64,000 nt of DNA from Chryseobacterium aahli. GTDB lineage: Bacteria > Bacteroidota > Bacteroidia > Flavobacteriales > Weeksellaceae. How positions within the stretch are numbered: position 1 is the stretch's first letter; each line of letters starts with the position of its first letter. The notes below the pieces were generated by a model that was given only the letters and a program-made list of their open reading frames with translations, was not told the origin of the DNA and searched no databases. This document shows, piece after piece, positions 10,601 to 19,394 of this stretch. A program made the position numbers and the translations under genes. Location: contig NZ_JALDNB010000012.1 of assembly GCF_022699665.1 (NCBI RefSeq), forward strand, positions 1 to 64,000. Direction: 5' to 3'.

Positions 10601-11151
10601 TGGCTGAGGACAGAATGGGTAGCTCCATTCACCGATGTAGTCGTTGTGGTATATTTTTTAACGGCATCTGCAACGCTGTTGGCATCATACTCAAACTTTA
10701 CGGGTTTGTCGTTCCATGCATTTCCTACCTGCTTTTGTTCGAAAACTCTGTTTAAGGGCGAGCTTTCGAGAAGCTTTTCAGCATATATTTTCTCTGAGCC
10801 ATAGATTGCAGGCTGTATTGCATTGGCAAGCGGATCGGGAACAATCGCCCCATTCATCGTTCCGGATTGAGGAACGGGAAGATAATCTTTTACCTGTCTT
10901 CCGTATTGATCGTACTCTATGTGGGAGACAACATCTTTTCCTTGTGGTGAGGCTTTTACACTGACCACTTGTTTCGGTCTTCCGAGACCGTCCAGATACT
11001 GAACGGTTTGTATTTGTTTTGCTGTGGAGCTTGATGTAGTTACAGGTTCAAGGTAAACCCTTGTCTGTATATAATTTTCTGTATTCGTTGCCTGTGCATG
11101 GGATAAACCTGCTACAAACAACATACTGATGGGGATAATAAGTTTTTTCAT
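7642..11151 (-). CDS. Full-length DUF6443/Rhs protein with JAMM-like tip
   Basis: The protein has 1169 residues. A Sec signal peptide ([21 protein letters not shown]) is followed by the DUF6443 region, a long YD-repeat shell, and the Rhs core ([16 protein letters not shown] ... RFIDPDGR, near residue 950). The remaining 215 residues are a tip containing SFHTHPTIGY and PSRQDLE, the HxH...SxxD zinc layout of JAMM/JAB proteins. The first 650 residues or so are nearly the same as in 12488-15913, while the tips are unrelated, as expected for polymorphic Rhs toxins. The shell should cage the tip, and a tip cut off after the core would be released. How it crosses the outer membrane is unknown; it has no T9SS tail. 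The immunity gene follows at 7640. Confidence 0.85.
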   Translation of the reverse strand: MKKLIIPISMLFVAGLSHAQATNTENYIQTRVYLEPVTTSSSTAKQIQTVQYLDGLGRPKQVVSVKASPQGKDVVSHIEYDQYGRQVKDYLPVPQSGTMNGAIVPDPLANAIQPAIYGSEKIYAEKLLESSPLNRVFEQKQVGNAWNDKPVKFEYDANSVADAVKKYTTTTTSVNGATHSVLSQTVNYEANKLFKNTVIDEDGNKTIEFKNGEGQTLLVRKNDGGNNVDTYYVYNEFNQLAYVIPPLASVGAVNQTALDNLCYQYRYDGDSRLAEKKLPGKGWEYMVYDKQDRLVLTQDANLRTTTNNFAAKGWMFTKYDSFGRVVYTGFFSNTATRTAMQTAINNMTANPGNNEVRSETSFNLNGMDVFYTKNAFPTGSMKILSVNYYDSYPAYSFNPSFPSTIYGKTILTDNAATLGKSTKSLPVMTLVKNIEDDNWTKSYSYYDTKGRTVGSYAINHLGGYTKTESELDFAGTVLQTKTYHKRLANDTEKVITETFTYDHQNRLKVHKHKIDNNTEEILAQNEYNELSQLKTKKVGGKIVGNGLQTVDYQYNIKGWMTQINDPNNLGTDLFGYKIKYNQVEGLVIPDTSDTALQVKPRFNGNIAEIDWKTSTQENEPLKRYGYVYDNLNRLSAGFYQDETNPSLREYYEKATYDLNGNIMSMKRSAQRMGATALVIDELSYEYQNNNLSNRLKSITESNQTSLGYPYINIPSDIGYDENGNTTTFNDKGISSIQYNYLNLPKQITQNGQVTNYTYRADGVKMKKLYGTVETNYLDGFQYKYTQPGEDESGLTSVAAMKLRFLPTSEGYYDALLNLYVYNYVDHLGNVRISYADSDHNGSIKGRDERIKECYDGNCIDYFIPGEIVANNTYYPFGMLFDHIAQANSRNAFKMKYNGKELQETGMYDYGARFYMPDVIRWGTIDPLAEKMTRHSPYNYAFNNPIRFIDPDGRAPLTGSAAQQAFMNYRNSMPLTDFTFNKKTGEVRQVGETNDRPDRIVKINKKGEAKVEVDNIAKGILKNGQNFKENDQIIDVGGKNQATLEQAEDFVVALSDYVGVELAGAYLSKDASENGAISKVYLEKYKNNTNGSSVSSLYWCRIGAPMFDGYFQNTSFHTHPTIGYSRTDIENPSRQDLETKSNYRKEFYKFLILTREANSNKVQRIDYTNY
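8296..8480 (-). repeat. Rhs core repeat (one of seven copies)
   Basis: About 180 bp encoding [20 protein letters not shown], then D(I/V)GRWG, DPLAEK and [11 protein letters not shown]. The other copies lie at about 180-390, 1630-1815, 2935-3120, 4345-4525, 5685-5880 and 13130-13315, all on the same strand. Sequence on the tip side of each copy is unrelated or only family-related between copies, which marks the core as the exchange point between tips. Confidence 0.85.
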
Positions 11152-11158
11152 TGTGTTT

Positions 11159-11836
11159 TTATGACCAAAAATATATTTTCAGAATAGCATTAAGCATCAA
11201 AACATTTTTACTAAAACAGATTGTCTTTCTGTTCAGTCTTTTTAAATGTGTTCTGATACTCAGGTTTTTTCTTTCAATAGAATTAGTTCCAAATCTTTTG
11301 GTCTGATGAATTTCTTTTGGAATTAAGTATTGATAATTTCTGAGTTTATCGGTATGAATTTTTTCAGGATTTGAATGGAGTAAAGTCTTGATAACCACAT
11401 TTAAAGTTTCATTGGATCTTTTTCCTAAATTAAAACATATTACATTTTTGCTGTCTTTTTCTAAGGCATAAACAAGCCATATTATTTGTTTTTTATTTCC
11501 GATGTATGTTCTTAATTCGTCAACCTCATATGTTTTGTTAGAATTACCTGAAGGTGGTCGTATGCAATCCGAAATATTAATTATCCTTTTGAGAAGAGTA
11601 GTAGTTGATATTCTTAAAAATCTCGCAATGCTTCTTATTCCCATCCCTTCTTTCGTTAAACGAATGATTTTTATATCAATATTTTTTCTGTATGCTTGGT
11701 AAGAATACTTTAAAACGCTGGTTTTTCTGCATGAGGTACATTGAAATCTTTGTTTACCGTTTTTTGTTTTTCCAAACTTTATAAACTTATTTTTTTCACC
11801 AACACATCTGGAACACATATAGAAAGTAGACTGCAT
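11159..11836 (-). CDS. IS1-family transposase
   Basis: I take the ATG at 11836 (MQSTFYMCSRCVGEK), giving 225 residues; the frame is open to 11926, but that extension crosses a terminator-like hairpin. Order: zinc ribbon (CSRC ... CTSC), helix-turn-helix (IRSIARFLRISTTTLLKR), then the DDE catalytic core with YEVDELRTYIG, IHTDKLRNYQ and NSIERKNLSIRTHLKRLNRK. The family moves IS1 elements by a DDE reaction. It is a single uninterrupted frame, unlike the frameshifted InsAB' of enteric IS1. The coding region ends right against the Rhs upstream sequence, so the element may lack its distal end. Confidence 0.85.
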   Translation of the reverse strand: MQSTFYMCSRCVGEKNKFIKFGKTKNGKQRFQCTSCRKTSVLKYSYQAYRKNIDIKIIRLTKEGMGIRSIARFLRISTTTLLKRIINISDCIRPPSGNSNKTYEVDELRTYIGNKKQIIWLVYALEKDSKNVICFNLGKRSNETLNVVIKTLLHSNPEKIHTDKLRNYQYLIPKEIHQTKRFGTNSIERKNLSIRTHLKRLNRKTICFSKNVLMLNAILKIYFWS

Positions 11837-11964
11837 TTGAGAGAGTAAATTTCTTTCAAAAATAAAAAGAGTAACTAAATTGTTACTCTTTTTTAAGGTT
11901 TTTAAGAGTGATATTTTCTTAAACATCCATCAATAAAGGAAACCAACACTTCTGATACATTACC
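11162..11964 (-). mobile_element. IS1-family element, left end apparently missing
   Basis: The right boundary is at 11964, with the terminal sequence reading GGTAATGTATCAG inward, plausible for an IS1-family inverted repeat and shared with the remnant that ends at 7089. On the left, the transposase stop codon runs straight into the same 15 bases that precede the Rhs gene at 15913, with no matching inverted repeat. The element is therefore probably no longer able to move, and may mark a recombination scar between two Rhs units. Confidence 0.65.
11864..11893. terminator. Hairpin upstream of the transposase
   Basis: AAAAAGAGTAAC (11864-11875) pairs with GTTACTCTTTTT (11882-11893), a strong bidirectional terminator candidate just upstream of the transposase ATG at 11836. 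It would stop transcription arriving from the Rhs-immunity genes upstream, and so isolate the second Rhs gene. Confidence 0.65.
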
Positions 11965-11970
11965 AGGGGT

Positions 11971-12525
11971 TTATGGGTAGGAGTTATATTTATAGTCTTT
12001 AAGAACTAAAATCCCAAAATATTTCCATTCAAATTCATCTTGAAAATTAATCTTTAAAATTAAATCTTCTTTTGTTTTTGAAAGAACTTCAATAGAATTG
12101 ATAATTCTATGATGTGAAGGATATCCTCCAAATGGAGATTTTGCAATAAAGACGTCTTCGCTTTGTCGTTGTAAACTAAACTCATCAAATATTCCTAACT
12201 TAATATTTTTTTGGATATCGAAATTATCAGGTTGTAAACTAATCATTTTTTGAAAAGCTCTAATTGTATCATTATATTTATACAAAACTTCTTTGTCTGA
12301 ATCATACTTCAAATATTCATATTTCATTTTTGATGTATCCTCTCTAAACCGATCAAAGATTCCAATATTAACTTTTTCATTATTTACTATTGCTGATTTA
12401 TAGGTTACAACAATTGGTTTGTAGATTTCTAAAATCTGTCCTTCAGCCATATTTGATAAAAATATTATTGCTAAAAAAACTATATTTTTAATTACTTCCA
12501 ATCTTATTATCTTTTCTTTTATCAT
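11971..12525 (-). CDS. Candidate immunity protein of the first Rhs gene
   Basis: This frame gives 184 residues and overlaps the Rhs stop at 12488 by 38 bp. A TTG nine codons in would shorten the overlap and place the hydrophobic stretch ([15 protein letters not shown], then MAEGQ) at the extreme N-terminus as a signal peptide. The mature part is a mixed alpha/beta-like sequence with no family I know. Position directly behind the toxin gene, and the export signal shared with the other four immunity candidates, support the role. The IS1 element begins seven bases after its stop. Confidence 0.6.
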   Translation of the reverse strand: MIKEKIIRLEVIKNIVFLAIIFLSNMAEGQILEIYKPIVVTYKSAIVNNEKVNIGIFDRFREDTSKMKYEYLKYDSDKEVLYKYNDTIRAFQKMISLQPDNFDIQKNIKLGIFDEFSLQRQSEDVFIAKSPFGGYPSHHRIINSIEVLSKTKEDLILKINFQDEFEWKYFGILVLKDYKYNSYP

Positions 12526-15500
12526 TTTCTCTTAAGTTTATAAGTTGCTTTTTGATTATTTCTGCAGGAGAGCCGGGGGTTCGTTTTCCTTCGAGTTTAA
12601 AGTAGGTTGACCCATAATTTATATGGTCTTCTTCGGCACTCGCATCAAGACGATCCTCTATATGAGCTTTTATTTCATGATAAACTGCTTCTGCCAAATC
12701 ATAATTGTCATATTTTACAGAATTAGATTCTCCATCAACATCAACTGTTGTATTATAACCTTCATTATTACCATCTTTTTTAAAGAAATTTTCATTTAAA
12801 GATATTAAATGTATTTTTTTTCCATTGGATTGAGATACATCTAAATCATTGAATTCAGCAGAATTTTTAAACGTAGGATTATCTTTAGAAATGATCACTT
12901 TATTAGTACTTAATTTTACAAATCCTTTTGATTTTGCATCACTAATCGTTTCGGCAACAGTCTGAGAATTAACACCAAAATCTTTCGAATTAATATATAT
13001 ATCATCGGTCTTACTGTTACCGTACTTATCCCATAACTTTTTTCCTTCCGGAGTCTTATACATTGTTTCTTTAGATGCTTTAAAAGCTCCATTAGCAGTT
13101 AGTATAAATATGTCTGTTGCCTGCCTTCCATCCGGATCAATAAACCTAATTGGATTATTAAAAGCATAATTATATGGCGACCATCTTCTCATCTTCTCCG
13201 CCAACGGATCAACAACACCCCATCTTCCAATATCGGGCATATAAAATCTTGCGCCGTAATCATACATCCCAGACTCCTGAAGTTCCTTGCCGTTGTACTT
13301 ATACTGATAACTAAGATTTCCGGCAAGAGGATTATACCCTTCATGCTTCAACCCAAAAGGGTAATAGTTGTTTTCTTCAAGAACTTCTATGCTGCTGCCA
13401 TTACTTTGGTAGCTTAATCTTGTATTTCCTAAATGATCAGTATAGTTGTAAATATACTTATTTTTTACAAAATCAAAATAACCTTCTGAGGTGGCCATAA
13501 AGTTTAATTGAAAATTGTAGGAAGGTATTCCTGATAAAGGAGTGTAATCATATTCATACTGAAAACCATCAAGGTAATCAGTTGTTTTTGTTGCCATTTG
13601 AAGATTTGTACTATCCTTATAATCATGTACTTTTCGAAGTTTGGTTCCATCTGCACGGTATATATGTGTTGTATTTACATATCTGTCTCCTTTTCTGCTG
13701 GGAATAAAATCATTAAACTTAATATAGTTCGATAAATTTAGATAATTATAATTTATCTGCAGGATTCCTTTATCTTCATGAGCAGTCATATTGCCGTTAA
13801 GGTCATACGGTATGGTGATACCTGAAGTATCAGGATAGCCATTGTATTGACCTGATAGATCCGTCACACTATTTAATCTGTTCCCTATATAATTATAATC
13901 AAGATTGTCAATCGTCATTGTCGTGGCACTTCCGGGTAATATTCCTTCCGACCTTTTAAGGGTTTTAATATTTCCGTTCAGATCATATGTCATTTTTTCG
14001 AAATATTCCTTAGCTGCAGGATTTATTTCATTCTGATAAAACCCTGCCTTTAGTCTGTTTAAACCATCATAAACATATCCATAGCGTCTTAGATTGTCAT
14101 TAGGATTTGTGGCAGTCTTCCAGTCTACCTCTGCAATATTCCCGTTGAATTTCGGAAGCACTTTTAATGTTCCGTCTAAAGCATCGGGAGTTTCTAAGCC
14201 TTCTCTTTCATTATATTTTATTTTATAACCAAAAAGATCGCTTCCCAGATTATTGGGATCGTTGATGTGCGTCATCCAACCTCTGATATTGTATTGGTAA
14301 TCGACAGTCTGAAGACCGTTTCCTACAATTTTCCCTCCCACTTTCTTTGTTTTAAGCTGGGACAGCTCATTATATTCATTCTGAGCCAGAATTTCTTCCA
14401 TATTGTTGTCGATTTTATGCTTGTGCGTCAGCAGTCGGTTTTGGTGGTCGTAAGAAAAAGTTTCGGTAATCACTTTTTCGGTATCGGTGGCTAATCTTTT
14501 ATGATACGTTTTGGTCTGCAAAACTGCTCCTGCAAAATCCAGCTCAGATTCGGTTTTGGTGTAGCCTCCGAGATGATTGATGGCGTAACTTCCGACGGGT
14601 CTTCCTTTGGTATCGTAGTAGGAGTAGCTTTTCGTCCAGTTATCATCTTCTATGTTCTTTACCAAAGTCATTACCGGAAGGCTCTTGGTACTTTTTCCCA
14701 GTGTGGCGGCATTATCGGTTAAGATCGTTTTCCCGTAAATTGTTGAAGGAAAAGCAGGATTGAAGCTGTAAGAAGGGTAGGTGTCATAATAGTTAACAGA
14801 CAACACAGTCTCGATATTAGCAAAATAACCGTTGCTGTAATAAATCTGCATTCCGTTTTTCGTAAAACCGGATGCATGCCTTGATTCGGTAATCACCAAA
14901 TTTCCTGCCTGATTCTGCATACTTTCTCTGATTCCTCCAGCAATGATTCCGGTATAAATTACTCTTCCAAACTGATCGTATTTTGTAATGAGCCATTTAC
15001 CCTGTTGATTTAAGTTGGCATCCTGTGTTAAAACAAGCCGGTCTGCTTTATCATACACCATATATTCCCATCCTTTTCCGGGAAGTTTTTTTTCTACCAA
15101 TCTGCTATCACCGTCATATTTGTATTGGTAGCAGAGATTGTTTAAGGTAGTTGTATCTACAGAGTGGGCAGCAACTGCTAAAGGCGGAATGACGTAAGCG
15201 AGCTGGTTGTAATCATTATAGATATAGAACGTATCGGCACTCGTTGTTGCGTCCAGCATTATTCTTACAAGCAAGATTTGACCCTGACCGTTCTTGAACT
15301 CAATGGTCTTGTTTCCGTCTTCGTCAGTCACCGTGGTTTTGTACAACTGGTTGGCTGCATAATTTCCGGATATGCTGATTGATGATTCAAAAGTTGAATA
15401 ATTAAATGCAGCGGTATATTTTCTTACTTCTCCGTCTGCATTGGCACTGTATTCAAACTTTACGGGTTTGTCGTTCCATGCATTTCCGACGTGCTTCTGT

Positions 15501-15913
15501 TCGAAAACTCTGTTTAAGGGCGAGCTTTCGAAAAGCTTTTCAGAATATATTTTCTCTGAGCCATAGATTGCAGGCTGTGTTGCATTGGCAAGCGGATCGG
15601 GAATAATTCCGCCATTCATCGTTCCGGATTGAGGAACGGGAAGATAATCTTTTACCTGCCTTCCGTATTGATCGTACTCTATGTGGGAGACAACATCTTT
15701 TCCTTGTGGTGAAGCTTTTACACTGACCACCTGCTTCGGTCTTCCCAAACCGTCCAAATACTGAACGGTCTGTATTTGTTTTGCTGTGGAACTACTTGTG
15801 CTAACAGGTTCAAGGTAAACTCTTATCTGTATATAATTTTCTGTATTCGTTGCCTGTGCATGGGATAAACCCACTACAAACAACATACTGATGGGGATAA
15901 TAAGTTTTTTCAT
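12488..15913 (-). CDS. Full-length DUF6443/Rhs protein with HExxxH-type tip
   Basis: The protein has 1141 residues: signal peptide ([21 protein letters not shown]), DUF6443 region, YD-repeat shell, and Rhs core ending RFIDPDGR near residue 928, then a tip of about 213 residues. The tip has [14 protein letters not shown], an HExxxH helix, with DHINYGS about 10 residues later. This suggests a divergent metallopeptidase, but the spacing is not the classical HExxH, so I leave the family open. The gene starts seven bases after 15921-19391 and is probably in one operon with it, making it the most likely expressed Rhs toxin of the island. Confidence 0.85.
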   Translation of the reverse strand: MKKLIIPISMLFVVGLSHAQATNTENYIQIRVYLEPVSTSSSTAKQIQTVQYLDGLGRPKQVVSVKASPQGKDVVSHIEYDQYGRQVKDYLPVPQSGTMNGGIIPDPLANATQPAIYGSEKIYSEKLFESSPLNRVFEQKHVGNAWNDKPVKFEYSANADGEVRKYTAAFNYSTFESSISISGNYAANQLYKTTVTDEDGNKTIEFKNGQGQILLVRIMLDATTSADTFYIYNDYNQLAYVIPPLAVAAHSVDTTTLNNLCYQYKYDGDSRLVEKKLPGKGWEYMVYDKADRLVLTQDANLNQQGKWLITKYDQFGRVIYTGIIAGGIRESMQNQAGNLVITESRHASGFTKNGMQIYYSNGYFANIETVLSVNYYDTYPSYSFNPAFPSTIYGKTILTDNAATLGKSTKSLPVMTLVKNIEDDNWTKSYSYYDTKGRPVGSYAINHLGGYTKTESELDFAGAVLQTKTYHKRLATDTEKVITETFSYDHQNRLLTHKHKIDNNMEEILAQNEYNELSQLKTKKVGGKIVGNGLQTVDYQYNIRGWMTHINDPNNLGSDLFGYKIKYNEREGLETPDALDGTLKVLPKFNGNIAEVDWKTATNPNDNLRRYGYVYDGLNRLKAGFYQNEINPAAKEYFEKMTYDLNGNIKTLKRSEGILPGSATTMTIDNLDYNYIGNRLNSVTDLSGQYNGYPDTSGITIPYDLNGNMTAHEDKGILQINYNYLNLSNYIKFNDFIPSRKGDRYVNTTHIYRADGTKLRKVHDYKDSTNLQMATKTTDYLDGFQYEYDYTPLSGIPSYNFQLNFMATSEGYFDFVKNKYIYNYTDHLGNTRLSYQSNGSSIEVLEENNYYPFGLKHEGYNPLAGNLSYQYKYNGKELQESGMYDYGARFYMPDIGRWGVVDPLAEKMRRWSPYNYAFNNPIRFIDPDGRQATDIFILTANGAFKASKETMYKTPEGKKLWDKYGNSKTDDIYINSKDFGVNSQTVAETISDAKSKGFVKLSTNKVIISKDNPTFKNSAEFNDLDVSQSNGKKIHLISLNENFFKKDGNNEGYNTTVDVDGESNSVKYDNYDLAEAVYHEIKAHIEDRLDASAEEDHINYGSTYFKLEGKRTPGSPAEIIKKQLINLRENDKRKDNKIGSN

Positions 15914-15920
15914 TGTGTTT

Positions 15921-18900
15921 TTATGGTTTGTAGTTGTACGTGTTTTCCTTTAATATCTTTCCTTCTTCATCAATAACTTTTTCCAGTCTGCCGGCAGAAT
16001 CATATTTGTAGATTTCTCTAATTCCTGATGGTGGCGTAAGGGTCGTCACCCCAATCAAAGGATCATACGTAATGGTTGCCATCTGGAAACTTTTAAAGTT
16101 GACATCATTTCTAAGGGCATCCAAAGCAGCAATCAGACTGCTCTCGGTTGCAGGATTTGCAGCATCAGAGTTGGATGCATTAATGATGGCAGTAATCAGA
16201 GAATTGTTTTTGATGTTGTCATACAATGCACCTTCTATTTTAGCAATGGGCTGCGTTTTATGATACCCCCAAATGATCGAAGTGGGTTTGCCATCCTTTG
16301 TCGTGTATTGCAATACATTCCCCTTATCATCATATTGATCGTAGATCAATTCGGTTTTCAGAGGATTATTGGCTTGAGATTCTTTTATCAATTTTGGTAA
16401 ATACGATACATTATCAGACCAGGTGTTAGAATAATCTATTTCTTTGGTATTGAGCAGAATATCATTTTTGAATGTTTCTATTTTTTTGATCTCAGAAATA
16501 CGGTTTTGAGAATAACCCGAGTTGTTCCCGATGTCATAGTAGAACTTTTTTTTGATGTTACTTCCATCACTCGTGGTAACCCCATGTTGGGCTATCTTCT
16601 TATTGGTGTTATTATATTCAAAAGTTTCATTTTGCTCCATCATTTTTTGAGTAGCCCCTTCATAAAAATAATTTCTGGTAGTTTTATTGGTGAGTTTTGC
16701 CCAACCGTATGCGGATATTAACGGATAAAAATCGATATCATTAACAGGAGAAGTTCCTAATAAATGAGATTTAGAAAAAGAGTCACAAGAAAAAGAATTA
16801 CCACATTCCAAAATTTCAGTTTGTGCCATCTGCTGTGCTGCAAGATATCCCTGAAAACTATGGTTGGGTTTCAATCTTCCCTGAAACAGCATTCCGTCTG
16901 GCCTATTGAATCTGTACCCATATGTTTTTTCATAATTTTCAAACGAATAGGTATTGAGAGTTTCATTAAGCAGTCTGCCAGACTCATTTTTTATTCTTTC
17001 TTCTAACAAAAGTCCTCTTTTGTAATCAATGTTTTTAGAAGGCAAATAGGGTTTGGTATATGTAATTAATTCTGTTTCAGGATAATCAATAGGAGATGAG
17101 AAAACCTGTTCTGTAGATCCTAATCCGGTTTCTATGATTCTGACGTTTTTATATCCTACACTGCTTCCCTGTGTAAATACCTGTTCCTGGTTTGATATAA
17201 CAAATTTTGATAAGTACTGGTAATCTTGACTATTAATTTGATATGAAGAATAGGGAGGTAATTCGCACTTTGTTCCTAATTGTTTTACAAATCTATATTC
17301 TTCGAACTTTGGCTTTCCAAAAACAAGAGATCCACTGCTTTTAAAACGATCAGAATGGAGATTGTAATGATATATTTTTTCTTTATTTGGGTTGATATTT
17401 TGATTAGGTACCTCATAGTAATCTTGAGGTATCTCACCATTAAAATATCCAATTTTTTTAATTCTGTTTCCACCTCCATACAGAAATTTATTATTTTGAT
17501 TGAAACTGTGATAGTTTACGGTCATATTATCCGTATCAGTATAATTTAACTCAAAATTAAGTCTTGTAAGTACATATTGAGTATTGGGCTCCAGAATAAA
17601 TTCTTTACAGCAATTAGCTTCGGGCAGTATACAATGTATCGACCCGATAGGTATATTTTGTCCATTTACAATTTTAGAAATATGGAATGTTCTTGTCCAA
17701 TTAGAATTATTATCCAAAACAATACTTGGATACACTATTATTTTTCTCTTTTCAGTTGAGATAGGTATACTATGTGTGCTTGAACTATTCGTAAAATAGT
17801 AGGGTACAGTTTCTATAAAAGTACTGTTGTCAGGATTCTCGGCAAAATCATTAATAGGCTCATTACCTGTAAAAGAATACTGATTTGTTTCAAAAAGAAA
17901 GACTGCAGATCCTCTGGTAGGATATTTAATCCTTTGTAATACATCATAAGTACTTACATGAGGTGATGCCTCCCTCATGTAAGTGATATCTTGTGCATTA
18001 CAATTATCCGAATTAAAGGTGTTAAAATAGCCCCAGAAATCTCTGCCAAATACAGAAGGATTACCGGAAGAGCTGCTTCTTTTATAGTAAAATTCATGTT
18101 TTTCTGTGCCGCTTTGATTAGGATAACTCTTAACAATTGACTTCAAAAACATTCTTTTGACAATAATTTGATTATAATCATAATCTAATGTAAACTTTGA
18201 TACAAGAGATTGGTTGATGTTTTTTAATTTGATCTCCTTTAAGAATGGAGTACTTGCGTTTGTAGAGTAGTCATCTCGACCCGTGAGGTATGTAAAATCA
18301 ATGATTGCTTTGTCAGCTATAGTGATCGTTTTAATTTTTTTTGTTGTAACAATATTATTATTGCTTACTGTTGATTCCATAGGTGGAATTTCATTCCAGC
18401 AGTTAGCATATTTCATTGCATTCATGCCAGCATCGTCATATTCATTTCGGGTTTTATTGTATTGCAGATTATTTTCTTTAAAAACTGTGTCATCGTATGA
18501 AATGTCAAAAACCGTTTTATTATTAGAATCAATCACTTTAGTTAGATGAAATGAACTTCTAAAGGCTTTGTCATCACTATGTGTATTGGAACTCACGTAA
18601 TTATTGTTTTGAATCGTTAGATGCAACCCGTCTGATGATTTTGCAGTAGTTTCATAAACATCAAAAATGTACTTGTATCCTTTTTCATCAAATATTGTAA
18701 AACCTGTCGGTGTATAGGGCTGATTATAGTACGTTTCAAAATTAGTCTGAATATGTAAACGGTAATCATTCAGAGGCTCAACAATTAATTGGTTATCTAT
18801 CCTTTTCAAATAAAAACTACCGGTATTACCCATAAAATTAAATTGCCAAAGATCATGTTCTGTATCATACTTTCCGTTTTCTACAGTTTCCCAGTAATAT

Positions 18901-19391
18901 TCGTTAGCAATATTTGGATTGTTTTGTTCAAAATTTACCGGATTTTGAATCCATTGGTAATAGATATTATTATGATTGTTAACAGTTGTATGATACATTC
19001 CAACTTTACCACTTTGATTTGTTCCCGCCATGACCAATTCTTCATCGGGTAACCCTCTCACAGTCCTGGATACAGTTCCTCCCGCAAAAACACTCCATCC
19101 CAATCCCACATCTCCGGCAACATTATCAGCTTTCACATTTCCTGGATGATATTTTAATGAAATATCTAGTTCGATATCTTTTGAATGTGTAGAAAGTTTG
19201 TATAAAGGGATGCTGATATCAGGAGTTCCTGTATAACCACTCACGGGTATTTCCTCAAATTTCATCAGTGAACTTACAGAAGGAGATGGCGGTACTATTT
19301 TAGGTAATTCATTAGATATTTCCGGATTTGCAGATTGCGCAAAAACCAGATAAAAACTATTTAATAATAATATGATGCATAATTTTCTCAT
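15921..19391 (-). CDS. Large core-less Rhs/YD-repeat protein
   Basis: This protein has 1156 residues and a Sec signal peptide ([20 protein letters not shown]). The N-terminal part carries the pattern [20 protein letters not shown] and [20 protein letters not shown], the SpvB/Rhs-like opening of many Bacteroidota YD proteins. YD-type repeats appear near the C-terminus ([40 protein letters not shown]). There is no Rhs core (no GMYDYGA or DPDGR) and no toxin tip. It lies 3 bp after the propeller gene and 7 bp before the toxin Rhs gene. By analogy with two-part Tc toxins (TcB with TcC) it may form part of the cage for the following protein; this is inference. Confidence 0.75.
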   Translation of the reverse strand: MRKLCIILLLNSFYLVFAQSANPEISNELPKIVPPSPSVSSLMKFEEIPVSGYTGTPDISIPLYKLSTHSKDIELDISLKYHPGNVKADNVAGDVGLGWSVFAGGTVSRTVRGLPDEELVMAGTNQSGKVGMYHTTVNNHNNIYYQWIQNPVNFEQNNPNIANEYYWETVENGKYDTEHDLWQFNFMGNTGSFYLKRIDNQLIVEPLNDYRLHIQTNFETYYNQPYTPTGFTIFDEKGYKYIFDVYETTAKSSDGLHLTIQNNNYVSSNTHSDDKAFRSSFHLTKVIDSNNKTVFDISYDDTVFKENNLQYNKTRNEYDDAGMNAMKYANCWNEIPPMESTVSNNNIVTTKKIKTITIADKAIIDFTYLTGRDDYSTNASTPFLKEIKLKNINQSLVSKFTLDYDYNQIIVKRMFLKSIVKSYPNQSGTEKHEFYYKRSSSSGNPSVFGRDFWGYFNTFNSDNCNAQDITYMREASPHVSTYDVLQRIKYPTRGSAVFLFETNQYSFTGNEPINDFAENPDNSTFIETVPYYFTNSSSTHSIPISTEKRKIIVYPSIVLDNNSNWTRTFHISKIVNGQNIPIGSIHCILPEANCCKEFILEPNTQYVLTRLNFELNYTDTDNMTVNYHSFNQNNKFLYGGGNRIKKIGYFNGEIPQDYYEVPNQNINPNKEKIYHYNLHSDRFKSSGSLVFGKPKFEEYRFVKQLGTKCELPPYSSYQINSQDYQYLSKFVISNQEQVFTQGSSVGYKNVRIIETGLGSTEQVFSSPIDYPETELITYTKPYLPSKNIDYKRGLLLEERIKNESGRLLNETLNTYSFENYEKTYGYRFNRPDGMLFQGRLKPNHSFQGYLAAQQMAQTEILECGNSFSCDSFSKSHLLGTSPVNDIDFYPLISAYGWAKLTNKTTRNYFYEGATQKMMEQNETFEYNNTNKKIAQHGVTTSDGSNIKKKFYYDIGNNSGYSQNRISEIKKIETFKNDILLNTKEIDYSNTWSDNVSYLPKLIKESQANNPLKTELIYDQYDDKGNVLQYTTKDGKPTSIIWGYHKTQPIAKIEGALYDNIKNNSLITAIINASNSDAANPATESSLIAALDALRNDVNFKSFQMATITYDPLIGVTTLTPPSGIREIYKYDSAGRLEKVIDEEGKILKENTYNYKP

Positions 19392-19394
19392 AAT

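Noticed and set aside
11159-11926. Longer transposase with start at 11926
   Set aside because: The extra 30 residues are encoded across the terminator-like hairpin and are not family-like; the zinc ribbon starts properly at the ATG at 11836.
12900-13120. Classical HExxH protease in the tip of 12488-15913
   Set aside because: The motif is HEIKAH, one residue longer than HExxH, so I only call it HExxxH-type and leave the family open.
180-13315. A CRISPR array
   Set aside because: The repeats are about 180 bp, coding, and spaced by 1 to 5 kb. No short regular repeats or cas genes are present.
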